The notes beneath the pieces were generated by a model. It was not told the origin of the DNA. It saw only the letters and a list, made by a program, of their open reading frames with translations, and did not search any database. A DNA stretch of 64,000 bases from Dysgonomonadaceae bacterium zrk40. GTDB taxonomy: Bacteria > Bacteroidota > Bacteroidia > Bacteroidales > Dysgonomonadaceae. Both the position numbers and the translations under genes were made by a program. The stretch spans positions 1,178,001-1,242,000 of the forward strand of contig CP070276.1 in the NCBI GenBank assembly GCA_016916535.1. The letters are read 5' to 3'. Shown piece after piece: positions 19,067 to 29,362 of the stretch. Within the stretch, counting starts at the first letter, position 1. Each line of letters opens with the position of its first letter.

Positions 19067-20575
19067 GTGAGAAAGAAAGCCCATCTGCTACTACCCAGTT
19101 TATCTTTTATTGTTATCCTGTCACTATTTATGCTCTCCTGTAAGCAAGGACAACAATTAACCATCCCGGAGGAGAAACCCAATCCATGGGTTGATGATTA
19201 CACGCATCTCTCACAAATGGAGCATTACAAAGAGTGGGGGACCTACAACGTACATGATCCGGCAATTAAAAAGTTCGGTGACGATTACTATATCTATTCT
19301 ACCGATGCCATCTTCGCGGAAAACCCGGATAGAGCCGAAGAAATGAACGTTCCTCTTGGGAATATTCAGATCAGGAAATCAAAAGATCTTGTTCACTGGG
19401 AGTTCGTGGGGTGGGCGTTCTCTGAAATTCCAAAGGAGGCCGTTCACTGGGTGCATACTAATAATGAAGGCAGTGGGGCGACCAATATCTGGGCACCCTA
19501 CGTGATGAAACAGGGGGATCGATACAGGCTCTACTATAGCGTCTCGGCATTTGGGAAAAAAACCTCCTGGATTGGCCTGGCCGAATCCGATTCTCCTGAG
19601 GGACCATGGGAACAAAAAGGGGCTGTAGTGAAAAGCAACAGTAAAACACCTGTGAATGCCATTGATCCAAGCGTGGTAGTAGATCAGGAGAATGGCAGGA
19701 TCTGGATGCATTACGGATCCTATTTCGGTGGATTGTATTGCGTGGAGCTCGATCCGGCGACAGGATTAACCATGAAAAAAGATGACCTTGGTCATCTGAT
19801 TGCACGCAGAGCAAATTACAGGAAAGACAACCTTGAAGCACCTGAGATTATTTATAACTCCAAGTTGAAGAAGTACTTTCTATTTGTGTCGTACGACCCG
19901 TTAATGACAACCTACAATATCCGTGTGGGACGTTCAGATAAACCGGAGGGCCCCTTTCTGGACTATTTCGGGGAAAACATGAGTGACACCACCAACAATT
20001 ATCCTGTCATTGTAGCACCTTATCAGTTCAATAATCATCCCGGATGGGCAGGTACGGGGCACTGCGGAGTCGTGGTTACTGACAACGGAGAATATTTCAT
20101 GGTACATCAGGGACGTCTTTCTCCGGGAAACCATCTGATGGTACTAAATGTCAGGCAGCTCTTCTTCACTCCTGACGGATGGCCTGTCGCCTCTCCGCAG
20201 AGATTTGCAGGAGGCATTAGAGAGGAGGTCTCTGAAAAGGTGATATCAGGTGAATGGGAGTTGATAAGGATCCGTGAGTCGGTTTACGAACGAGAGCTTG
20301 AGGCAGGTCAGATACTGTGGGGGGAAGGTGAACTGCATGAGAATGAGTGGAACAAATCGTTTCATTTGAACCTGAACAGAGATGGCTCTACTGACAATAA
20401 TGGTTCATGGAGTTTTGAAGAACAAAATCAAACCTTGCTACTCACGATTGGAGAAGAAACAATCCGAAATTTGTATCTCTTTTTCGGGCAAGATTGGGAA
20501 AACCAGAATCAAACACTTCTCTTCACAGGATTGGATGATAAAGGCCGTTCGGTGTGGGGTAAACGAACAAAGTAA
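19067..20575 (+). CDS. GH43 arabinanase-like lipoprotein with C-terminal barrel
   Basis: Starts at GTG; the following residues form a lipoprotein signal with lipobox FMLSC (about residue 25). GH43 acids are visible in NVHDPA (about 63), NAIDPS (about 199) and LEAPEI (about 258). The C-terminal 110 residues (from SGEWELIRI) form the small beta-barrel domain of endo-arabinanases. The layout matches the GH43 at 12951, but the sequences differ enough for separate roles, for example linear versus branched arabinan. It is the first gene after the divergent regulator and has the candidate regulator site in front of it. Confidence 0.88.
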   Translation: MRKKAHLLLPSLSFIVILSLFMLSCKQGQQLTIPEEKPNPWVDDYTHLSQMEHYKEWGTYNVHDPAIKKFGDDYYIYSTDAIFAENPDRAEEMNVPLGNIQIRKSKDLVHWEFVGWAFSEIPKEAVHWVHTNNEGSGATNIWAPYVMKQGDRYRLYYSVSAFGKKTSWIGLAESDSPEGPWEQKGAVVKSNSKTPVNAIDPSVVVDQENGRIWMHYGSYFGGLYCVELDPATGLTMKKDDLGHLIARRANYRKDNLEAPEIIYNSKLKKYFLFVSYDPLMTTYNIRVGRSDKPEGPFLDYFGENMSDTTNNYPVIVAPYQFNNHPGWAGTGHCGVVVTDNGEYFMVHQGRLSPGNHLMVLNVRQLFFTPDGWPVASPQRFAGGIREEVSEKVISGEWELIRIRESVYERELEAGQILWGEGELHENEWNKSFHLNLNRDGSTDNNGSWSFEEQNQTLLLTIGEETIRNLYLFFGQDWENQNQTLLFTGLDDKGRSVWGKRTK

Positions 20576-20627
20576 TTAGCCCAACATCCGGACTTATTTT
20601 TTCTGCCATTATTCAAGATAAATGTGT

Positions 20628-20635
20628 TATTTTTG
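20628..20635 (+). promoter_or_regulatory. -7 box upstream of GH97
   Basis: TATTTTTG lies 24 bases before the chosen ATG at 20659. A weak TCTGCC at 20602-20607 sits at the same distance (26 bases) from this box as the regulator half-site elsewhere; its partner 21 bases further upstream is poor. Confidence 0.45.
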
Positions 20636-20658
20636 TGCATATGACAACAATGATACCA

Positions 20659-22599
20659 ATGAAAAGAATTATCCTGAGTTACCTGCTTCTCTCTTTGCTA
20701 TTGCCTGCCACTTCGGGAAACAGGAAAATCAGCAGTCCTGACAGTTTACTGCTGGTAAACATAACATTACACAATGGATCCCCAGCCTTCAGTGTCCGCT
20801 ACAAGGATAAAATCATCCTGGAAGAATCACCCCTGGGACTGATTACCAACATCAGCAATTTCAGCCGCAACCTGCAGTTGGTTGAAACCAATGAGAAAAC
20901 TATTCATAAAACCTATCGCGAACCAAAAAGCAAAAAAAGCAGTATTGAATACCTCGCCAACGAAGTGACTTTCACCCTTGAGACAGCTCAAAAAGAACGG
21001 TTCAGCATCATCTTCCGGGTGAGTAACAACAACATTGCATTCCGTTACAAGCTGGCACAAAACGGTGAAACGGCCCGCTGCATTGTGGAGAAAGAGCTCT
21101 CCGGCTTTAACTTCCCCTCTTTTACAACTACTTTTCTGACTCCACAGGCTACCCCCATGATTGGCTGGATGCAAACGAAACCAAGCTATGAAGAGGAGTA
21201 TGTGCCGGATGAACCGGTAGGAACCCCCTCCCGATATGGCATCGGCTACACTTTTCCCGGGTTGTTCCATGTAGGTGATAACGGATGGGTATTGCTCTCC
21301 GAAACAGGTGTTGACAGTCGTTATTGCGGAGCAAAACTGAGTGAGGGAACAGCTGACGGTCTTTACACCATTAGCTACCCCGAAGAGGGTGAAAACAATG
21401 GCATTGGCAGCGCCAATCCGGCGATTCCGCTCCCGGGGGAGACTCCCTGGCGTACCATCACGGTAGGTGACAACCTGAAGCCAATTGTGGAAACCACCAT
21501 CGCTACCGACTTGGCTGAACCACGTTATGAGCCCTCAAGAGAGTACAGCTTTGGTCGATCGACCTGGAGCTGGCTCCTGTGGCAGGATGGCAGTATCAAC
21601 TTTGATGATCAGAAAACGTATATCGACCTGTCGGCTAAATTGGGTTATGAGTTGGTACTGATCGACAACTGGTGGGACAGCCGCATCGGACGTGAAAAGA
21701 TTGAAGAACTGGCCGGATACGCTGCTTCAAAAAATGTGGGAATCGCTCTCTGGTACAACTCAAACGGTTACTGGAGCGATGCCCCTCAAGATCCAAAAAA
21801 CCGGATGAACAGCTCTATAGCCCGCAAAAAGGAGATGGCCTGGATGCAAAGCATAGGAGTGAAAGGAATCAAGGTCGACTTTTTCGGTGGCGACAAGCAG
21901 GAAACGATGAAACTGTATGAAGAGATCCTGTCCGACGCCAATGATTACGGTCTTACTGTTATCTTTCACGGTTGCACCCTCCCGCGCGGATGGGAACGGA
22001 TGTATCCCAACTTCGCCGGGAGCGAGGCAGTGCTCGCCTCTGAGAACCTGATCTTCACCCAGCATGCCAACGACCAGGAAGCCTTCAATGCAACGTTGCA
22101 CCCTTTCATACGGAACAGTGTCGCATCGATGGACTTCGGACCGGTACTGCTCAATAAACGTCACAATCGTGACAATGACGGGGGAACGATTCGACGAACA
22201 ACCGAAATCTTCCAGTTGGCGACCTCCATACTGTTTCAGTCACCCATTCAGAACTTCGGCATCACCCCCAACAATCTCACAGATCAACCACCCTTCGTGA
22301 TCGACTTTATGAAAGAGGTCCCTACCCTCTGGGATGAGACTATTTTTATAAATGGTTATCCGGGAAAATATGTGGTACTGGCCAGGCGTCATGGCGAGAA
22401 GTGGTACGTGGCAGGTATCAATGCAGAGAAGGATGAAAAAATAATCTCTGTCAGACTTCCGATGCTGGCGGGTGAAAATGTTTCTTTTTATACAGACAAA
22501 AGAGACAGAGCCCCACAACTAAAACAACAGCAAATTTCAAACAAAGGAGATCTGATGGTGACAATCCAACCGGGGGGTGGATTCATCGCAACAAATTGA
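20659..22599 (+). CDS. GH97 family glycosidase (retaining type)
   Basis: I place the start at the ATG at 20659, directly before a signal peptide (MKRIILSYLLLSLLLPATSG); upstream in-frame starts at 20635-20650 overlap the promoter box. The protein has the GH97 N-terminal beta-sandwich (to about 260), the catalytic barrel (about 270-560, with STWSWLLWQDGSINFDDQKTY region) and a C-terminal sheet domain. Asp407 in GIKVDFF is positioned as the nucleophile of retaining GH97 alpha-galactosidases, and Glu456 in NFAGSEAV as the acid/base. In an arabinan locus a beta-L-arabinopyranosidase or alpha-galactosidase role is plausible, since these sugars differ only at C5; this specificity is inference. Starch-type (inverting, SusB-like) GH97 is less likely because it lacks this Asp. 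Confidence 0.88.
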   Translation: MKRIILSYLLLSLLLPATSGNRKISSPDSLLLVNITLHNGSPAFSVRYKDKIILEESPLGLITNISNFSRNLQLVETNEKTIHKTYREPKSKKSSIEYLANEVTFTLETAQKERFSIIFRVSNNNIAFRYKLAQNGETARCIVEKELSGFNFPSFTTTFLTPQATPMIGWMQTKPSYEEEYVPDEPVGTPSRYGIGYTFPGLFHVGDNGWVLLSETGVDSRYCGAKLSEGTADGLYTISYPEEGENNGIGSANPAIPLPGETPWRTITVGDNLKPIVETTIATDLAEPRYEPSREYSFGRSTWSWLLWQDGSINFDDQKTYIDLSAKLGYELVLIDNWWDSRIGREKIEELAGYAASKNVGIALWYNSNGYWSDAPQDPKNRMNSSIARKKEMAWMQSIGVKGIKVDFFGGDKQETMKLYEEILSDANDYGLTVIFHGCTLPRGWERMYPNFAGSEAVLASENLIFTQHANDQEAFNATLHPFIRNSVASMDFGPVLLNKRHNRDNDGGTIRRTTEIFQLATSILFQSPIQNFGITPNNLTDQPPFVIDFMKEVPTLWDETIFINGYPGKYVVLARRHGEKWYVAGINAEKDEKIISVRLPMLAGENVSFYTDKRDRAPQLKQQQISNKGDLMVTIQPGGGFIATN

Positions 22600-22746
22600 C
22601 AGGAATATAGGATGTAAGAAAAATAAGTATTAACTTTACACTCATTATTTACCTTTTGAGCCAAAAAGTTTAATCGATTAGGGGAATGCTGATGTACCGA
22701 TACACACCAATAATTTTTTTTAAACATTTAAGATAAATTGAGACCC

Positions 22747-24288
22747 ATGAAACTGAAAAGAACATTCCAGATTTTCGCATTGCTGCTGATCGGTAGCACT
22801 GCCCTTAATGCACAAAACAGACTGGTCATTGAAGCCGACCGGGGAGTAAACAACATCAACCGTCACATTTACGGTCATTTCTCCGAACATCTCGGACGAT
22901 GTATTTACGGCGGATACTGGGTGGGCGAAGATTCCTCAACCCCCAACACCCGTGGCATCCGCAACGATGTGGTGGAAGCGTTGAAAGAGATCCAGATTCC
23001 CAACCTGCGATGGCCGGGAGGATGCTTTGCCGACGAGTATCACTGGATGGACGGCATCGGGCCACGTGATCAAAGACCCAAAATGGTCAACACCCATTGG
23101 GGTGGTGTGGTTGAAGACAACAGCTTCGGCACCCATGAGTTCCTCGATCTTTGCGAACAGCTGGGCACGGAGCCTTACATCAGCGCCAACGTGGGTAGCG
23201 GGACTGTGGAAGAGATGTCAAAATGGGTTGAGTATGTCACCTTCGACGGCGAGAGCCCTATGGCCAACCTGCGTCGCCAGAACGGACGTGAAGAGCCCTG
23301 GAAAGTGAAATTCTGGGGTATCGGCAACGAGAGCTGGGGCTGTGGCGGAAACATGGAACCTGATTATTACGCCAACCTTTACCGTCATTACGCCACCTTC
23401 GCCCGAAATTATGGTGACAACCGGGTATATAAAATTGCTTGTGGTGCCAACGGTGGTGACTATAACTGGACCGAAACAGTAATGAAGAATGCCGGACGTC
23501 ACATGCAGGGCCTCTCGCTCCATTACTATACCGTCCCGAAGGACTGGAGCGACAAAGGATCAGCTCTGCAGTTCGATGAAGCGGAATATTTCACTACCAT
23601 CGAAAAGACTCTCTTTATGGATGAGCTGATCACCAAGCATGGTGCCATCATGGACCGTTACGATCCGCAGAAGAGAGTGGGCATGATCATCGACGAGTGG
23701 GGTACCTGGTACAACGTGGAGCCAGGCACCAACCCCGGGTTCCTCTACCAGCAGAACACCCTGCGTGATGCCATCGTAGCCGGAATCAACCTCAATATCT
23801 TCAACGCGCACAGCGACCGCGTGCAGATGGCCAACCTGGCGCAAACCGTGAACGTACTGCAGGCTGTGATATTGACCGATGAGGAGAAGATGCTGCGCAC
23901 ACCTACCTACTGGGTATTTTATCTCTACAAGGTACATCAGAATGCAACCCTTCTGCCCATCTCCTTTACCAGCACCAAATACCGTCAGGGTGACAGAGAG
24001 ATTGATGCTGTCAGCGTTTCTGCATCAAAAGATGAAAATGGCAAGATTCACATTACACTGGTGAATGCAGACCCCAATAACGAACAACAAATCAGCACAC
24101 AGCTGATTGGGGCATCGGTAAAAAAAGTAAGTGGTCAGATGCTCACCTCTGCAAAAATTAATGACTACAACTCATTCGAACAACCTGACAAGGTGAGTGT
24201 TACCGACTTCAAGGGAGCATCCTTAAAAAATGGCAACCTCTCAATCTTGTTGCCTTCGAAGTCGGTTGTAATGCTTGAACTACAATAA
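22747..24288 (+). CDS. GH51 alpha-L-arabinofuranosidase
   Basis: The ATG at 22747 is preferred over the TTG at 22738 because it begins a signal peptide ending in LNAQ. The 513-residue protein is a classical GH51 enzyme: acid/base Glu in [12 protein letters not shown] (about residue 195) and nucleophile Glu in IIDEWGTWY (about 317), followed by the C-terminal beta-domain. It releases arabinofuranose from arabinan side chains or short oligomers, probably in the periplasm. It lies 10 bases before araD, so debranching and arabinose catabolism are co-transcribed. Confidence 0.93.
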   Translation: MKLKRTFQIFALLLIGSTALNAQNRLVIEADRGVNNINRHIYGHFSEHLGRCIYGGYWVGEDSSTPNTRGIRNDVVEALKEIQIPNLRWPGGCFADEYHWMDGIGPRDQRPKMVNTHWGGVVEDNSFGTHEFLDLCEQLGTEPYISANVGSGTVEEMSKWVEYVTFDGESPMANLRRQNGREEPWKVKFWGIGNESWGCGGNMEPDYYANLYRHYATFARNYGDNRVYKIACGANGGDYNWTETVMKNAGRHMQGLSLHYYTVPKDWSDKGSALQFDEAEYFTTIEKTLFMDELITKHGAIMDRYDPQKRVGMIIDEWGTWYNVEPGTNPGFLYQQNTLRDAIVAGINLNIFNAHSDRVQMANLAQTVNVLQAVILTDEEKMLRTPTYWVFYLYKVHQNATLLPISFTSTKYRQGDREIDAVSVSASKDENGKIHITLVNADPNNEQQISTQLIGASVKKVSGQMLTSAKINDYNSFEQPDKVSVTDFKGASLKNGNLSILLPSKSVVMLELQ

Positions 24289-24297
24289 GATTTTAAC

Positions 24298-24987
24298 ATG
24301 AGTATAGAAGAACTGAAACAACAAGTGTTCCGTGCCAACATCGATCTGGTAGATCACGGCTTGGTCATCTTCACCTGGGGCAACGTGAGCGGAATCGACC
24401 GTGAACGTGGGCTGGTGGTAATCAAACCATCCGGTGTCTCCTATGAGGGAATGAAAGCTGAAGATATGGTAGTGGTTGACATGGAAGGAAACAGGGTGGA
24501 GGGTAAATATAAACCCTCCTCCGATACCGCCACCCACCTGGAGCTCTACAAGGCATTCCCGGAAACAGGGGGTGTGGTGCACACCCACTCCACCTATGCC
24601 ACTGCATGGGCACAGGCGGGCTGTGACATCCCCAATATCGGCACCACCCATGCCGACTATTTCAGCGATGACATTCCCTGCACCCGTGACATGACAAAAG
24701 AAGAGATCATGGGCGATTATGAAAAAGATACAGGTACCGTGATCATCGAGCGATTCAAGGGGTTGAACCCTGCACATATACCGGGTGTTCTGGTGAAAAA
24801 TCACGGACCTTTTGCCTGGGGTAAAGATCCACATGACGCAGTACACAATGCTGTTGTAATGGAGCAGGTGGCCAAGATGGCCTTCATCTCCCGCCAGGTG
24901 AACCCACAACTGACCATGAACCCATGGCTCATTGAAAAACATTTCTCACGCAAGCATGGGCCCAACGCCTATTACGGACAGAAATAA
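24298..24987 (+). CDS. araD: L-ribulose-5-phosphate 4-epimerase
   Basis: A 229-residue class II aldolase/adducin-family protein that converts L-ribulose 5-phosphate to D-xylulose 5-phosphate, the last step of bacterial arabinose catabolism. The zinc-binding His pair is in [12 protein letters not shown] and the third metal His in KNHGPFAWG; the substrate-binding GNVSG and KPSG motifs are near the N-terminus. Length matches E. coli AraD. Cytoplasmic. It sits in an operon with araA, 36 bases downstream. Confidence 0.95.
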   Translation: MSIEELKQQVFRANIDLVDHGLVIFTWGNVSGIDRERGLVVIKPSGVSYEGMKAEDMVVVDMEGNRVEGKYKPSSDTATHLELYKAFPETGGVVHTHSTYATAWAQAGCDIPNIGTTHADYFSDDIPCTRDMTKEEIMGDYEKDTGTVIIERFKGLNPAHIPGVLVKNHGPFAWGKDPHDAVHNAVVMEQVAKMAFISRQVNPQLTMNPWLIEKHFSRKHGPNAYYGQK

Positions 24988-25023
24988 AAAATACAACAAA
25001 TATCAACAACTAAATAAAACGAT

Positions 25024-26532
25024 ATGGAATTCTTCAACAATCAGGAAGTATGGTTTGTCACCGGGGCACAGCTCCTTTACGGAGGGGATGCGGTGGTGAC
25101 CGTGAATGCACACTCGGAAGAGATTGTGAAACAACTCAATGAAGCAGGGACACTCCCTGTGAAAGTGGTCTACAAGGGCACTGCCAACTCATCCCCAGAG
25201 GTTGAGAAAATCTTCAAGGAAGCAAACAGTGATGCACGCTGTATCGGCATCATCACCTGGATGCACACCTTCTCACCGGCAAAGATGTGGATCAAGGGAT
25301 TGCAGAACTACAACAAGCCGCTGCTTCACCTGCATACCCAGTTCAACAAGGAGATCCCTTGGAGCGAGATCGACATGGACTTCATGAACCTGAACCAGTC
25401 TGCTCACGGCGATCGCGAGTTTGGGCACATGGTCACCCGCATGCGCAAGAACCGCAAAGTGGTTGTGGGCCACTGGTCTGAGCAAAACGTGCAGGAACGG
25501 ATTGCCGTCTGGATGCGCGTGGCAGCAGCTTGGGCAGATGCCCAGGAGATGGTGATCGTACGTTTCGGTGACAACATGAACAACGTAGCGGTCACCGACG
25601 GCGATCGTCTGGAGGCAGAACTTCGGCTGGGATACCATGTGGACTACTACTCCATCGGCGACTTGGTGGCCTACCAGGACAAAGTGACTGAAGAGGATGT
25701 AGATCTGCTTGTTGCAGAATTTGAACAACTCTACAACTTTGCCGACAACTGCAAAAAAGGAGCCAAGGACCATGGTCAAGTACGTGAAGCGGCACGCATT
25801 GAGATTGCGCTGCGCCGTTTTCTGAAGGACAAGAACGCCAAAGCGTTTACCACCAACTTCGATGCCCTTCACGGTTTGAATCAGCTCCCGGGACTGGCCA
25901 GCCAACGCCTGATGGCTGAGGGCTACGGATTCGGAGCAGAAGGTGACTGGAAGACAGCAGCACTGCTGCGTACCATTTGGGTGATGTCGAGAGGATTGAA
26001 GGGCGGATGCTCCTTCCTGGAAGATTACACCTACCACTTCAAGGGTGAAAAAAGCGCCATCCTGCAATCACACATGCTGGAAATATCGCCCGATATCACC
26101 TCACAAAAGCCCCGTCTGGAGGTACACCCCTTAGGTATTGGCGGCAAAGCCGATCCGGCACGACTGGTATTCACTGCCGACCCCGGCACCGGTATCGCTT
26201 CCACAATCATCGATATGGGCAACCGCTTCCGCATGGTGGTCAACAATGTGGATGTACTGGAACCGGAAGCGGCACTGCCGAAACTGCCGGTGGCCAGCTC
26301 TCTCTGGATCCCACAGCCGAACCTGGAGATCGGAGCTGCAGCCTGGATCTATGCAGGCGGTACACACCATTCAGCATTCAGCTATGCCCTCACCAACGAG
26401 TACTTTGAAGATTATGCCGACATCGCCGGTATTGAGCTGGTAACCATCGACAAGGATACCACCATTAAAAACTTCAAGTTTGAACTCCGGGTGAACGAAG
26501 TATATTACATGCTGAACAAAGCTCTTCAATAA
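25024..26532 (+). CDS. araA: L-arabinose isomerase
   Basis: 502 residues, the usual length for AraA. The protein opens with EVWFVTGAQLLYGGD and contains the catalytic and metal-binding regions typical of the family (for example MAEGYGFGAEGDWKTAALLR and the C-terminal GGTHHSAFS with metal-binding His). It isomerises L-arabinose to L-ribulose in the cytoplasm. A clear purine-rich leader precedes the ATG. It is followed after 22 bases by a GH43 gene, so enzymes of different compartments share the transcript. Confidence 0.97.
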   Translation: MEFFNNQEVWFVTGAQLLYGGDAVVTVNAHSEEIVKQLNEAGTLPVKVVYKGTANSSPEVEKIFKEANSDARCIGIITWMHTFSPAKMWIKGLQNYNKPLLHLHTQFNKEIPWSEIDMDFMNLNQSAHGDREFGHMVTRMRKNRKVVVGHWSEQNVQERIAVWMRVAAAWADAQEMVIVRFGDNMNNVAVTDGDRLEAELRLGYHVDYYSIGDLVAYQDKVTEEDVDLLVAEFEQLYNFADNCKKGAKDHGQVREAARIEIALRRFLKDKNAKAFTTNFDALHGLNQLPGLASQRLMAEGYGFGAEGDWKTAALLRTIWVMSRGLKGGCSFLEDYTYHFKGEKSAILQSHMLEISPDITSQKPRLEVHPLGIGGKADPARLVFTADPGTGIASTIIDMGNRFRMVVNNVDVLEPEAALPKLPVASSLWIPQPNLEIGAAAWIYAGGTHHSAFSYALTNEYFEDYADIAGIELVTIDKDTTIKNFKFELRVNEVYYMLNKALQ

Positions 26533-26554
26533 ACACTCTCATCAACCGGAACCG

Positions 26555-27583
26555 ATGAAAAGATCTCTATTATTTGTCTCATCCCTGCTTTTTCTCCTGA
26601 TATGCTGGCAGGGAGCTGCTGCCAATGACCCAGGTAATAGAATTGGAGTACACGATCCGGTGATGATCCGGCAGGACAGCACCTATTACCTCTTCCACAC
26701 CGGATGGGGTATAGGTGTTTCGTCCTCAACCGATATGAAAAACTGGAAACGGGAGAAGCCAGTCTTTCATGACGCACCAGAGTGGGCCGTAAGCGATGTC
26801 CCCACCTTCAAGGGGCACATCTGGGCTCCTGACATCAGTTACCACAACGGACAGTACTACCTCTTCTACTCTGTCTCTGCGTTCGGAAAAAACACATCCT
26901 GCATCGGTCTCGTGACCAACAAGACACTACACCCCGAAGACCCCGCTTTTAAGTGGGTGGATCACGGGGCTGTGATCTGCTCCACACCGGGTAAAGACAA
27001 TTGGAATGCCATTGACCCCAACCTGATCTTCGATGAAGAGGGACGACCTTTTCTTTTTTACGGTTCTTTCTGGGACGGATTGCAAATGGTACGTCTTAAC
27101 AATGAGCTCACCGCCCCCTCTCCCGGAGAAGTGCCGGTAACAATCGCTTCACGAAAGTTGACAAGATCACCGGAGAACCCACCGGCTATTGACAACAACC
27201 CGGTGGATGCAGGTGGAAATGCGATTGAAGCTCCATTTGTGGTGAAAAGAGGTGATTTCTATTACCTCTTTGCATCCATAGACTACTGTTGTAAAGGGGT
27301 AGAAAGCACCTACAAGATGATTTACGGACGCTCCCACAAAATTGAGGGGCCCTACCTGGACAAAGATGGAAAAGAGTTGTTGTTCGGAGGTGGCACTATC
27401 CTGATGGAGGGCAATGAGCAATGGCACGGAGTGGGTCACAATGGAATAGCCAGTGCTTATGACAATGATTATCTGCTTTTCCATGGTTACGATGCCAACG
27501 ATGAGGGGCGTTCAAAACTCCGCATCATCCGTCTTTCTTGGACGGAGGAACAGTGGCCGCAACTAATGGATGAGATTTACTGA
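26555..27583 (+). CDS. GH43 endo-arabinanase-like enzyme
   Basis: A signal peptide (to about AAAND) precedes a single GH43 propeller of about 320 residues. Catalytic acids are in GVHDPVM, NAIDPNL and IEAPFV. Unlike the GH43 proteins at 12951 and 19067 it has no lipobox and no C-terminal barrel, so a periplasmic enzyme acting on imported oligosaccharides is likely. The WAPDISYHNGQYYLFYSVSAFG region is close to single-domain arabinanases. It lies between araA and araB. Confidence 0.88.
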   Translation: MKRSLLFVSSLLFLLICWQGAAANDPGNRIGVHDPVMIRQDSTYYLFHTGWGIGVSSSTDMKNWKREKPVFHDAPEWAVSDVPTFKGHIWAPDISYHNGQYYLFYSVSAFGKNTSCIGLVTNKTLHPEDPAFKWVDHGAVICSTPGKDNWNAIDPNLIFDEEGRPFLFYGSFWDGLQMVRLNNELTAPSPGEVPVTIASRKLTRSPENPPAIDNNPVDAGGNAIEAPFVVKRGDFYYLFASIDYCCKGVESTYKMIYGRSHKIEGPYLDKDGKELLFGGGTILMEGNEQWHGVGHNGIASAYDNDYLLFHGYDANDEGRSKLRIIRLSWTEEQWPQLMDEIY

Positions 27584-27678
27584 AAAGCAATTGTGCTGTG
27601 TAGTTTTTCTCAACAGGAACAAAAACTGTTTCAAAAAACAAAACATCTGATAACGAATAACATAATTTAAAAAAGAGT

Positions 27679-29352
27679 ATGAGTAAATATGTAATAGGAC
27701 TCGATTATGGATCCGATTCCTGCCGCGCCATCATCGTTGATGCAGCCAATGGCAATGAGATCGCTTCATCGGTAAAATATTACCCCCGCTGGATGAAAGG
27801 GAGCTACTGCGACCCTCGCAGCAACAGGTATCGGCAGCACCCTCTCGACTATATTGAAGTGCTGGAGGAAAGCATCCGCGAAGCACTCTCTAAATCACCC
27901 GAGGGTGTAGCTGAAAAGGTAGTGGGCATGGGATTCGACACCACCGGCTCCACTCCTGTGTTGACAGATGAACAGGGTACTCCCCTGGCTCTGCTACCAG
28001 CATTTGCCGAGAACCCCAATGCCATGTTCGTACTCTGGAAAGACCATACCGCGATCAAGGAGGCTGACGAAATCAACAAACTGGCAAAGGAGTGGGAAAT
28101 CGATTATACCGCATTCGAGGGAGGTATCTACTCCTCCGAATGGGTTTGGGCCAAAATGCTGCACATCCTGAGAGAGGATGAAGCAGTCCGCAAAACAGCC
28201 TACTCATGGGTAGAACATTGCGACTGGCTCCCGGGCGTAATCACCGGTAACTCAAAACCGGAGACAATGCCCAGAAGCCGTTGCGCAGCCGGTCACAAGG
28301 CCATGTGGCACGAAAGCTGGGAGGGATTGCCTTCAGAGGAATTCCTCACAACTCTCGACCCCTTGCTGGCTGGTTATCGCTCACGCCTGTACCGCAATAC
28401 CCACCCGAGCAACACCATGGTGGGTTACCTCACCGAAGAGTGGGCTAACAGATTGGGACTCACCACAAATGTAGCAGTTGCAGTGGGTGCTTTCGACTGT
28501 CACATGGGTGCCGTGGGGGTAGAGATCAAACCGGGTGATTTCGTCCGCGTGATAGGCACCTCCACCTGCGACATCATGGCCGTTCCCTACGAAGAGATGG
28601 GTGATAAGCTGGTCCCCGGCATCTGTGGTCAAGTGGACGGATCGGTCATCCCCGGCATGATAGGCCTGGAAGCTGGTCAGTCCGGCTTTGGGGATATTTA
28701 TGCCTGGTTTAAACGGTTGATCGAGTGGCCACTTCACAACATCATCGGCAAAAGTGAATTGATCGATGCTGAAACAAGGGAGAAGCTGATCGCCGAAGCT
28801 GCTGATGCCATCATCCCCGCATTGACAAAAGAGGCAGAGAAGGTACCGGTGAGCGAGAGCACCATACTGGCCACCGACTGGATGAACGGCCGCCGTACAC
28901 CCGATGCGAACCAACTTTTGCAGGGTACCATCACTGGATTGACACTTGGCAGTACCGCACCACTGATCTTCCGCGCGCTGGTTGAGGCCACCGCTTTTGG
29001 TTCGAAAGCCATCGTGGACCGCATCCTCGAAAACGGCATTGAGATCAAACAGGTAGTAGGCATTGGAGGTATCTCCCTGAAATCTCCTTTTGTGATGCAA
29101 ACCATGGCCGACGTGCTGGGCATGTCTATCAAGGTGGCCCGTACGGAACAGTCGTGCGCCTTCGGAAGCGCCATGTTTGGTGCTGTGGTGGCAGGTATCT
29201 ACCAAAAAGTGGAAGAGGCACAGGATGCCATGGGGCAGGGCTTTGTCACCACTTACCACCCCAACAACGAGAACCATGCGCTCTACAGCGAAATATACAA
29301 GAAATACCAACAATTGGGAAGATTCACGGAAGAGAAACTGAACCCATCCTAA
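27679..29352 (+). CDS. araB: Ribulokinase
   Basis: A 557-residue FGGY-family carbohydrate kinase of AraB type: N-terminal GLDYGSDSCRAIIVDA phosphate-binding motif, the family motif region around GFDTTGSTPVLTD, and the C-terminal signature GGISLKSPFVMQTMADVLG. It phosphorylates L-ribulose to L-ribulose 5-phosphate in the cytoplasm and completes the araDAB pathway. A 95-base space upstream could hold a secondary promoter, but I see no clear box. The next gene follows after 10 bases. Confidence 0.96.
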   Translation: MSKYVIGLDYGSDSCRAIIVDAANGNEIASSVKYYPRWMKGSYCDPRSNRYRQHPLDYIEVLEESIREALSKSPEGVAEKVVGMGFDTTGSTPVLTDEQGTPLALLPAFAENPNAMFVLWKDHTAIKEADEINKLAKEWEIDYTAFEGGIYSSEWVWAKMLHILREDEAVRKTAYSWVEHCDWLPGVITGNSKPETMPRSRCAAGHKAMWHESWEGLPSEEFLTTLDPLLAGYRSRLYRNTHPSNTMVGYLTEEWANRLGLTTNVAVAVGAFDCHMGAVGVEIKPGDFVRVIGTSTCDIMAVPYEEMGDKLVPGICGQVDGSVIPGMIGLEAGQSGFGDIYAWFKRLIEWPLHNIIGKSELIDAETREKLIAEAADAIIPALTKEAEKVPVSESTILATDWMNGRRTPDANQLLQGTITGLTLGSTAPLIFRALVEATAFGSKAIVDRILENGIEIKQVVGIGGISLKSPFVMQTMADVLGMSIKVARTEQSCAFGSAMFGAVVAGIYQKVEEAQDAMGQGFVTTYHPNNENHALYSEIYKKYQQLGRFTEEKLNPS

Positions 29353-29362
29353 ACAATCGATC

